From assembly GCA_023853785.1 (NCBI GenBank), contig JAJIRX010000043.1, positions 1-24,074 of the forward strand: a stretch of DNA of 24,074 nucleotides, read 5' to 3'. The stretch comes from Psilocybe azurescens (Eukaryota > Basidiomycota > Agaricomycetes > Agaricales > Agrocybaceae). The notes below the pieces were generated by a model. It was given only the letters and a program-made list of their open reading frames with translations. It searched no databases and had not been told where the DNA came from. Below, piece by piece: positions 1-10,916 of this stretch (the first letter of the stretch is position 1; each line of letters opens with the position of its first letter). The position numbers were made by a program, and so were the translations under genes.

Positions 1-993
1 ACCGGCCACGTCAGCTAGTAACGAAGGCAATTCAGTAAAATCACACTTTAATAACTATATATACGGCGCACAAGCTGAGGACTTGGGCTTGGGTATAAAT
101 TACAAAAAGGTGGCAAAGAGCGTATGACAACTACCTATGATGGGAAAGCGGAGGCGCACCGCAAATGGTAACGAACATACCGGATATAGTGATTGAGATA
201 TGACGATCCCGCACACAGTAAATTAGCTGAGATAAACAGGGAACTCAAAGCCAAGACCGACTCGGCCTATCCTTACGGGCTAAAAATCATAACAATCTTA
301 ATAACAGAGATAGTGTGCATCACACCTCGAAGGTAGTCTTCTCCATCGGGCTATACGTCCAAGCTCATCATACTAATGAACAAGCACACAATGAATTTTG
401 GACGACTCAACCTTCCACTTGATATAGCTGACGCGCTTGATTTATCCGCGCGTCTGACGACGCGTGAAGCTCATTACCTTATTGAGTATAACCCTTTCAC
501 GTCTCTTACTCAGCAAAACGCGAAGCTGTTCAGAGCTTGGTAAATTTGATTATCTCCACTTTCAACGATTTCTAATCGAACAAGAATGTTTGTACAGCTA
601 TACTCGAGTTCAATCATTCGACCGCACCATTTTCTAGCGTACCCTTTTTTTTTTAAAAAAACCTCGTTTATTCTCCAATGTGGCGGATAAAAGGGTCCTG
701 GAGCAACAATGGGGTCGCAAAGCCACCGCTGCAAATAAATGAGAGATAATTTATAAGGAGAAAGCAGAAGAAAGGAAAAGAACAAGGAACGGGGAGATCC
801 CACCGTGCAAAGATGAAAGAAAGGAAATCAGAAAGTGGGAAAGGGATCCAGAACAGGGAGGGTGCGTCATCATCATCCTTCACCGTCTTCTTCGTCATCT
901 GACTCCAGGGGCCGGATTGAGCCAAAGACGGGTCGGAGGCGCTCGGTTTCGGCAACAAAGACTCAAGTACTCACCTTGCGTATTCCATAGTAC
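1..993. other. Left-edge region without a secure gene
   Basis: I see no recognisable coding gene here. A 55-codon plus-strand frame (376-543, ATG to TAA) is the only tidy short ORF; its product is hydrophilic and I do not recognise it. A T10-A7 block lies at 645-661. The antisense-type frames between 510 and 958 are low-complexity and Phe/Ser/Leu rich, as expected from reading A/G-rich non-coding DNA backwards. Confidence 0.5.
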
Positions 994-1521
994 ATGGGGC
1001 GAATAGTTACATTCTCCTGGACCGCACATCGAATCATCGCACAGATCAATGGGGCGGCAGCCTTGAGAATCGTTCTCGTCTACATAGGTCTCGAAACCCT
1101 CAAGGTTTTAATTGAGATCTTCGGGCGCAACGTCGGGATCAAGTCTACCCCAGCAGGAGGGTACAATGAAAAGTTCGCATTCAGCATGCCTCTCATAGAA
1201 ACTTACTCGTATTTTATCACTGAAGCGGAGAGGCTGAGTCTGTCCCACATCGAGCTCGTCCGTTACTCAAAGAAATTTGATGTAGAATGCGACAGTATGT
1301 TCCTCCCTTTCCTCTCCGTCGATGGTTGGTTATTGAAATCCCAATCCAAGGTGTTCCTCGTTCCACAAAGCATGACGTGCTCAAATCATACGGACATCTC
1401 ACCAAAAAGCCAAATTATCTTAAATTCAGAAATCTTACCTGAAGAAGGGTATCGTTTGGCAAAGTCGACGCCATCTCCATCGAATTCAACCCCATCACTC
1501 ATCTCTGGTGAAGTGTATTAA
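994..1521 (+). CDS. Unrecognised 175-codon open frame, doubtful
   Basis: This is an uninterrupted ATG-to-TAA frame encoding 175 residues. The N-terminal third has a moderately hydrophobic stretch (about residues 22-45, containing LRIVLVYIGLETLKVLIEIF); the rest is mixed and ends in a Ser/Pro/Thr-rich tail. I recognise no family. The absence of introns is unusual beside the intron-rich neighbours. The opposite strand also shows splice-like signals: a possible first exon starts at an ATG near 1491 with a GTAAGA donor near 1428, and a GTGAGT donor lies near 975, but I could not assemble a continuous minus-strand protein. It may be a real orphan gene, an antisense shadow, or chance. Confidence 0.2.
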   Translation: MGRIVTFSWTAHRIIAQINGAAALRIVLVYIGLETLKVLIEIFGRNVGIKSTPAGGYNEKFAFSMPLIETYSYFITEAERLSLSHIELVRYSKKFDVECDSMFLPFLSVDGWLLKSQSKVFLVPQSMTCSNHTDISPKSQIILNSEILPEEGYRLAKSTPSPSNSTPSLISGEVY

Positions 1522-2219
1522 ATACGGCAAGCCTCTTGAGATATCTCTCACCTCCAAACAATTAAAAGCTCTGGAGATTGGAACACGGGATACAACGATT
1601 ACCCTGTGCAATGTACTGAGTAGAAGTCGAACTTTTGGAGACAGGCCCCATGATACTAGATTGTAAGGTATATTAAACCGATCAGCATAGACATATTCAA
1701 CGGATATCCGGACTTACCTACATATGCTTGACCCTTTGGAATCACTGGATGAAGACAAGAATACAGGTCAACGGTCGCCTATCCACCAATAATTTACATT
1801 TCTTATCGAAGATGTCAGCTTATCGGGACGTTTCCAATAGAAATACATGCAGCTAGCAAAGTATCGCTGGTTGCAGCAAATTCAGTTCAGTTCAGTGAAC
1901 AGCCAAGTAACTTCAAATTCAGAAACGGGAGATACCCTATCAGAGCAACGAGACATCGAGTATTGCACGGTGTATACGAGTGATTCCTTTTGATCGCAAC
2001 GCGAATTTGAGTCAAAATATAATGTGTATTAGAATTACTTAGCTGAAACACGCGGACACCAACACCAGCCACTGGCATCACCCGGGAGTCCAGGCAGCAT
2101 AAGCGGCAATTTTCAAGAATCCACATATCTCCACGAATGTGAGCATATGTCAGCGAGAGTGAGGTGAGATAAGCAACAGTGCGCACGCATAAGAGAGAAG
2201 AAATAAAATAGAATAAGCT
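1522..2219. other. Intergenic region, probably including uS5m 3' UTR
   Basis: About 700 bp lie between the doubtful frame on the left and the stop codon of the minus-strand ribosomal protein gene. The part adjoining 2220 should hold the 3' UTR and polyadenylation site of that gene. A minus-strand frame at 1887-2186 encodes an unrecognised 99-residue peptide that I treat as chance. Confidence 0.5.
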
Positions 2220-4079
2220 CTAATTCCTGAGATTGATCAACTTCCTTCCCCTAGCACGCTCTATCTCGCTCTTGCCTCTCACACCCGCGCCCTTGCTCAG
2301 CTTCTTTCCTTTTCCACCAACACCGTCTCCCATGCCCGTGGGCGCATGTCCAGCATGGAGCATCCTGAACGCCGCCTTGATCACGTTCAGCTTATTCCGA
2401 CTCCCCCATACCTTCGCGCTGATATCCTTCATACCCGCCGCGCGCAGGATCTGATGCAGGAACGGATTGCAGCGCAGGCCGAACCCAACGGGGCGCGGGC
2501 GCAGGATGAGCTGCGTCGCGCCGAGCTTGCTCTTCATCTCCGTCCATATCGTGCGCTGCTCGAAGCGCTCCACCCAGTCCATATTCTTCACCGCCGCAAT
2601 GCGCGCGGCTTTCAGCGCCACGGCGCTGTTGTTGTGCTTGCCCTCGCCGTATCCCACCAGCCCTTTGCCGTCTCCGACCAGCACCATGTACGCGATGCGG
2701 CGGATCTTGCCCTTTCCTGTCTGCTGGACGACCGGCCGGCGCATGAGGATGGAGTGGTACAAGCCCTGGTAGTACTCCGACGAAACAGGAAGGGCGTTGA
2801 CGACGGAATCACCACCTTCGTCTTCCTCGATAGGGGGCCTCTCTCGTCCTCTGCCAGCATGCTGTCCGTTCCTTCGGGGTATTCGTGGAACACGGAGCGG
2901 TGGTTTCGAACGATGACTTGATTCGTGAATGGGCTCTTTTTGTCGGCAGGGAAATCGTACACGTCGCGTGGGTCAAGGATGCGATCGGGGGTCATTAGAT
3001 CGGGATATGGTATGGGATTTGAAACATATTCTTATTTCAAAGAGGTTAATATAGTGTACATAAATGAGAGATGTCTGGACTCACGTTTGACCCCTTCGCC
3101 TTTAAGTTGCCATGGTCCCTTCTCTGGCGGATCGAGGGCTTTTTGAGCAACAGAAGGTCGGACAAGCTGAATGCATTCCTCGGGGCGCATGGCATCCGGC
3201 CTTGGAGGTAGCAGCTGCAGCCCACCGCGGAGGAAAAACTCAAGAACCGGTATGAGGCCGGTGTCATCATCGTGCTCCGAGATCTCAAACGCTAGCCAGC
3301 GTTTTTCAAATTCTTCTTCTGTCTTTGCATCGAAGCTCTGTATCACCGGTCGACAAATGGGTGATTCCAAAATGGCGGAGACGAATGCATATCTGTCAAG
3401 GCCTGAGTAAAGCGTCAATATGAGAAAAGACGTAAACGTATAAGAATACACACGATGTTCTGCTTAACGCTGCTCGCGTCTCTGCTGAGAACCACGACGC
3501 GTAGTATTGCTCAATATCAATTGGTTCGTTGGAAACGAGCTCGGAGTCGAGTTCTATTTCGGAAGGGAGTTCGGAAGTGGATTCCTCTGGATAGATATAA
3601 GTAAAATAGGCGAGGATAGGTGCACAAACTCACTTGGTTCCGGGGATCCTTGAGTGGGTTCTGATTTAGCTGCTTGTTTAGATGAACGTGCTGTTTAAGA
3701 GCAACAATTGAATTGAGATGAACTTGACGATATAACCAAACACTCTGTGAACGCACCTGAATGCACTACAGACGGTCGTAACGGCTGTGCGGGCGCAGCT
3801 GCGATTACAAGATTTGAGCTTCACGTCCCCGCACCAAGCAACGTATCACAGAAACACACACCCTCTGACTGCAGCTCAGCAGAACCTTCAACCGCCCCGC
3901 CGAAGAACTCTGCATCCACCGCCGACAATTTTTTTGTTCTTCTTGTTGGCCGGACTTGTGGCACGTAATTTTTGACATGGCGTCGACGAGAAGGCCCTAG
4001 CGAGGTCCCTGCGGCATGGTGCAGAGCCCTTTACGCGAATTGCACGCGAAACGGGGCGTAATAGCAGCAGCCTGTTCAT
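2220..4079 (-). CDS. MRPS5: Mitochondrial small ribosomal subunit protein uS5m, one frame break
   Basis: This is the S5-family protein of the mitochondrial 37S subunit. The last exon carries the S5 N-terminal RNA-binding fold (GDGKGLVGYGEGKHNN) and the C-terminal domain (LRPRPVGFGLRCNPF and the following alpha/beta segment). Exons inferred on the minus strand: 4079 to about 3920 (or 3893), 3798-3757, 3690-3634, 3586-3452, 3402-3085 and 3030-2220. The first junction is uncertain. Introns are 47-66 nt, for example 3084-3031 with donor GTGAGT. The start at 4079 opens a basic Arg/Ser-rich presequence (MNRLLLLRPVSRAIR, then RAFSSTP), typical of matrix import; an in-frame ATG at 4124 is the alternative. 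Exons 2-5 are acidic and low-complexity, as in fungal orthologues. One base appears to be missing in the G5 run at 2833-2837 (C5 on the coding strand): adding one joins the two conserved frames and makes the spliced length divisible by three, about 507 codons. Identity is certain from the S5 core; the N-terminal exons are less sure. Confidence 0.9.
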
Positions 4080-4233
4080 GGAGGGGTTAAGGGATTTCGA
4101 AATTTGTGACAAGCCCGGAAACACACCGTCCCCACAAGCCGAGGGAAAATTCGGCTAAAAAGGAAATTACTCATCCCTGCCAACAGGTACTCATACTGCT
4201 TCTACTATACCACCACTACGCAATCTCAATCTA
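4080..4233. promoter_or_regulatory. Divergent promoter region between uS5m and PITH genes
   Basis: The uS5m start (minus strand, 4079) and the PITH-domain start (plus strand, 4234) are only 154 bp apart, so both promoters and 5' UTRs must share this interval. A pyrimidine-rich leader precedes the PITH ATG (4195-4233). I see no clear TATA box. If uS5m starts at the upstream ATG (4124), the interval shrinks to about 110 bp. Confidence 0.5.
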
Positions 4234-5113
4234 ATGCCTTCCAATGATTCAGATACTGCAAATAATTCTTTGGCGGCAGATCTGTCAGGAACCGACGCGT
4301 CTAACTTGTTTCGTGTCATAGATAGAGACAAGTGAGCTTCCAACTGTTGTCGGGCGCTTTGTAATGGCAATCTCATCTTGTCATGCTATCGAGTCAAGCG
4401 TATATGGCCTCAACTTGACTGTGCCTGAAGATGCAAAGCAAGTCATCAAACCTTGGGATGAGCGAGAAGATAATGCAAAGTACATTGACTCGAACGTGGA
4501 TGATCAAGTACGTTGTATATTTCAATTAATAGTATCACTAATCCAGTTTTGCCACCTTGTCTAGCTCATCATACACATACCGTTCACACAGAACGTACGA
4601 ATAAAGTCTGTGCTTATCAAGATGGGTGAGTTCATCTAGAGCGATACCCTCTGGCGAAATGCTGATCCTAGAAAACCAAGGTAGAGGCGAGTTGACGCCG
4701 CGTCATCTACGAATCTACGCGAATCATTCCACCATCGTCGATTTTTCAGATATCGAAAGCACGAAACCTCAGCTCAACATCAGTCTCCTAGAAGGAGAGA
4801 CAGGCGTGGTGGAATACCCTCTTCGAGTTGCGTCATTCGTTAGTGTCCATTCATTGTCCCTCTTCTTCGTAAGCATTCCCATTCTATCTGCCTGGGTTAA
4901 CCTTCAACTTAACTGACCTGTCAAAATCCACTCAGAGCGAATCAGTGGGGAGACAACTCACGCATATATTTCATTGGATTCAAAGGCGACATGAGATCCG
5001 TCAAACGTGAAGCAAATTCCAGATTAGAGGTCCCAGCCCCCAATGCTGCTGATGCTCCTTTATCTGAGCGTGCCTCCCATAAAGCTTCAGGAATGCAGAC
5101 AACAGCCCGCTAG
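4234..5113 (+). CDS. PITH-domain protein, possible frame break near 3' end
   Basis: The PITH domain (formerly DUF1000) is the C-terminal domain of thioredoxin-like TXNL1 and the core of PITHD1-type proteins, which contact the 26S proteasome. Exons: 4234-4331, 4399-4507, 4565-4625, 4681-4868, then 4936 or 4946 to 5113. The spliced protein shows the family order: RVIDRDNVYGLNL, IKPWDERED, LIIHIPFTQNVRIKSVLIKMG, RGELTPRHLRIYANH, VHSLSLFF and IYFIGFKGD. There is no thioredoxin domain, so this is the short PITHD1-like form. With the best acceptor (CTCAG ending at 4935) the frame is lost at the G4 run 4947-4950. Two extra G residues would restore SESVGGDNSRIYFIGF and give 211 residues. Alternatively a weaker acceptor ending at 4945 keeps frame and gives 207 residues, but drops conserved residues before the last strand. 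Family assignment is firm; exact exon 5 is not. Confidence 0.87.
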
Positions 5114-5741
5114 AATTCCCTAGTTTTCCTTATCCAACCGCGACGCAGATCTAGCTTGTACGTTCTATCTATACCATTTCTTGTTTAGCCCATACACCAT
5201 GTTCTCTGTAATATATGACATAGATTATTCAGCGTGGGCTTGCGCTGTTCATCGTACGCTTGAAACCAAAGGAACTACAATAATCAAGCATTATCTACAT
5301 ATCCATGGTAGTCTGGGCCTATGTCGAGGAAAATCAACGCCATCCCCTATCGTGCTGGTTCTCGAAGGGGTGGATCGGATGTGTTTGGGATCGGATATGG
5401 GATCTGTCCATGTCCAGTCATCCCAGTGTCCTCTTCGCGAGCGTTGACATTGTCGGGATGGATTGCAGGTTCACGACGGGGCAAGACGTCGATCCAACGT
5501 CGATCGCTCCCTGGAATTCTATGTTTATTCAATTTGCATCCTATATGCAGCAAGTGAGCTTCGCTTTGTTTGTCTGTCTTGAATATGCCAAATAGCCCAC
5601 ACGTTGCGCAACTACGTCATCACTCCTCTTACAACATTACAACATGTTAATTGATTTTGGAGCAGTCCAAAGGTATTTAAACCTCCATTCTCCTGTTCTC
5701 TCGTTTTCACTTTCTTTCTTATAATTACTTCAAAAACCACG
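5114..5741. other. Intergenic region: PITH 3' UTR and promoter of the 5742 gene
   Basis: This stretch holds the 3' UTR of the PITH gene and the promoter of the next plus-strand gene. Overlapping short frames at 5181-5595 give peptides I do not recognise and that shift frame freely, so I do not call a gene. Confidence 0.5.
5674..5681 (+). promoter_or_regulatory. TATA-like box upstream of the 5742 gene
   Basis: TATTTAAA lies 61 bp before the ATG at 5742 and is followed by a pyrimidine-rich tract (about 5683-5730). That is the usual layout of a strongly expressed fungal promoter. Position and composition are seen; function is inferred. Confidence 0.45.
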
Positions 5742-7589
5742 ATGGCCGACAATATTGTTCACACAACTGACAATAACCCAGCTCTGAAAGACGAGCAAGT
5801 CACCTCACCTCGAAACGAATCTTCCAATCCTGCTTCATCTACGCTGAATGCTCTGGGTCCTGTTGTATCCGAATCCTATCCTTCCGACAAACCTTTTGCC
5901 GAGCATGCGAGCAATCCAGCAACTCCTGGCGATCTTTTCCCCGGGGCCTTCCCAAAGGCAAAAGACAATCAACCCAGCAGCTTCAATCAAGACGCAGACT
6001 ACGTCAAGGAAGCCGCCTCAAATGCTCTAGAAACAGCCAAAGACTATGTGTATAGCGCCGGTGAAGTCGTTGGAGGGTATTTGCCTAAATCCGTCGCAGC
6101 CTATTTCCGTGAGTGGGAATACCAGATCGCGAATTTGAATGCTCGCTAACCTCCTGAATGTACAGCTAATAACGGGTCGCCCAAACAAAGCCGCGAGTCA
6201 CTGCAATATAATACACGAGTCGCCCAGAATAACTCCATCGCCTCTGAATCTAACTCGGAGACGCTGCCTGGACCTGGCCCCCACGGCGAAACCCTGGAGG
6301 ACGCGCATATCCCAGAGGACGCCGGCATCACTGGTACTAGAGTCATCGAGGACCATAGCCTCGTCGCCCAAACTCCAACTAAAACCAAGTCTACCGCGTC
6401 TGATACCACCGGACCCACAAAACCCGAGCATAATACGCTTGTCCCACCCAGCATCGGAGCAATTGGCGACTATCACGATGATTCAAACGACGTCAGAGGC
6501 GGGGATGTGAGCACATCGTCAAAGCAGCCTGATGGCGCCAGCACGGATGCGAGCACTCGTACCCTCACAGGGAGTCACGTCGACACATGGGGCCATGTCA
6601 CGACCGCCGCGAACTCCACACACGAATCCCATAGGGCAGATATGCTAAATACCGACGGGACGATGAAGACATCTTCCTCCGCAGCCGACAACCTCCAACA
6701 CGATTTCAGCGCGGTGCAAGAGAAAGAACACAAGGACCCCGACAACAATGCCGATAGACCTGAATTCGAGCACCATCCTGAAGAGACGCGTCATATCAAC
6801 GCTCCACCTGTCTCCGAGTCGACTGACAAGTCCGCTGCGCCCCACGTCACGTCCCCAGTTACGGCGGGTCGCGAACACCTCGCCGTGATCGAAAAATCTA
6901 CCAAACCTCGATCCGACTCGAAGCCTTTCTCGCATCAGGACTCTTTGAGGTCGACTGTGGCCACACCTGGGCATGATGGCCATGGCCAAGCCTCTGAGAA
7001 GGGCAAGGAGAGAGAGCCCTTCGGAGACGTCGCGGCTACTACACATACTGCCGCCGCTGCGCCTGAACCCGCCGAAACTGGAGCCTGGGCCGGCTCTGTC
7101 GTCACCGGAATCGACACCTCTGCTTCGCGTCCCACCATCAACAACGCGCCCACTGAAGATACCGGGGCTTGGGCTGCAAATATCGTCTCCGGACTCGATA
7201 CCCCTGCGGCTGATCGTACCGCCGCCGCCGCTCTCACCACCACCAACAACCACAACGCCAACAATTTCGCTGGCGCTACCTATCCTACAGCGCCTTCGGC
7301 AGGGGCGGCCAAAGTGAACACCATCGGCACAGATGGCACTACACCTATAATAACGAAAGACCTCCCTGACACTCCCGCCGGCGACCACCACGACGGCGCG
7401 GTGTCCTCTGCCTCTGCTGCCAACTCGAACTCGAACTCGAAGGCGAAGAATAACGGATCACCTACGAAACCCAAATTCATGGACAAGCTTCGTGGCGAGA
7501 TGAAGATCATCTCAGGAAAATTGGAGCATAGCCATGAGAAGATCGAGGAAGGGAGGAGGTTGATGGGCAAGTCGAGTTTGAAGAACTGA
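5742..7589 (+). CDS. Hydrophilic, probably disordered protein with TGAWA repeats
   Basis: Two exons, 5742-6108 and 6166-7589, are separated by a canonical 57-nt intron (GTGAGT donor, GCTAAC branch site, TACAG acceptor). The spliced frame closes exactly: 597 codons including stop, 596 residues. The protein is rich in Ser, Thr, Asp, Asn, Ala and Pro, lacks a signal peptide and membrane segments, and is likely disordered. Three parts stand out. Residues about 88-120 form a predicted amphipathic helix (TAKDYVYSAGEVVGGYLPKS). Residues 427 and 455 begin two related repeats (TGAWAGSVVTGIDT and TGAWAANIVSGLDT). The basic, helical C-terminus (557-596, containing FMDKLRGEMKIISGKLEHS) looks like the conserved functional tail. 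Late-embryogenesis-abundant or CsbD-like stress proteins are the nearest resemblance by composition, but I cannot assign a function. A triple AACTCG repeat (7422-7439) encodes NSNSNS. The start is supported by the TATA-like box and the CAACG-type context of the first ATG. Confidence 0.85.
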
Positions 7590-8355
7590 TTTTTTCTCTG
7601 TTCTGGGTCCTTTTGAAATCTTCCTTTTATTTTTGCCTGATCTGCTGGAGGTCGTTTCGTGCAGGACTGATGATGAAGGTCGAATGTTGGATATAATACC
7701 AGACGTATGTATAATCATTGTATCTTGTAGTTTCAAGGTATTTTTACAATAATAACTTCGTCACGATCCATCACTTATGTATGATATGTGGAAGAGTAAA
7801 ATGTGAAGTAATTACTACTGCGAAGACGCGGACTTCAACTCGAACTATATTCAAACCCTTCACCCGACCTCGTATTCAATCGAATTAATGTCCATTTTGT
7901 TCTTACCGCATCGCGAGAATCCACAGGAAAAGTAGAAAGTAGTTATCAAAGAAAAAGAACGGAAAAAAAGAAACATCTACTACTAACTCCCGTCCAAAGA
8001 AAACCAAGGAGTAATTTTTTGGTTTTGAAAAGGGCCTCCAAGAATGAACGAAAGAAAGTATGAAAGAAGTATTAAAGAAGAAAAAAAGAATCGGGAAAGT
8101 AGTCAAGACGCAAAGAACAAAAGCCGATCCGATGAAAAAAGGAAGGTCCATAAAAGTACAATAATATTCGTTATTCGTTTGTCCGTGGTACTTTATCTCT
8201 GCAACACAAAAGGGTCCTGAGGGTTCGACAAGGGATGCGTCGAAACGTGAAAACCGAAAAAAAGGAAGGGAGTGGGACGAAAGGAGAGTATGTCTAAAAC
8301 GTTCAAACTGTCCTCATGCATTACCAACGCCGTCATCTACGTGTCTCACTCCTCT
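7590..8355. other. Convergent 3' intergenic region with purine-rich tract
   Basis: This separates the 3' ends of the plus-strand 5742 gene and minus-strand GFA1, so it should contain both 3' UTRs and polyadenylation sites. A strongly A/G-rich stretch runs from about 7925 to 8110 (T/C-rich on the GFA1 sense strand). I see no coding potential. Confidence 0.6.

Positions 8356-10916
<2,561 letters not shown>

Noticed and set aside
2346..2921. 191-codon plus-strand open frame
   Set aside because: It is the reverse strand of the conserved S5 core of the mitochondrial ribosomal protein; its His/Arg/Ala-rich product is typical of an antisense shadow.
3900..3960. A second frame break in uS5m at the A7 run near 3930
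   Set aside because: I first considered it, but a phase-compatible intron (donor near 3919 or 3892, acceptor ending at 3799) joins exon 1 to exon 2 without any base change, so no error is needed.
6645..7391. 248-codon minus-strand open frame rich in Gly/Arg/Val
   Set aside because: It is antisense to exon 2 of the 5742 gene, which has a canonical intron, a TATA-like box and a clean 597-codon frame.
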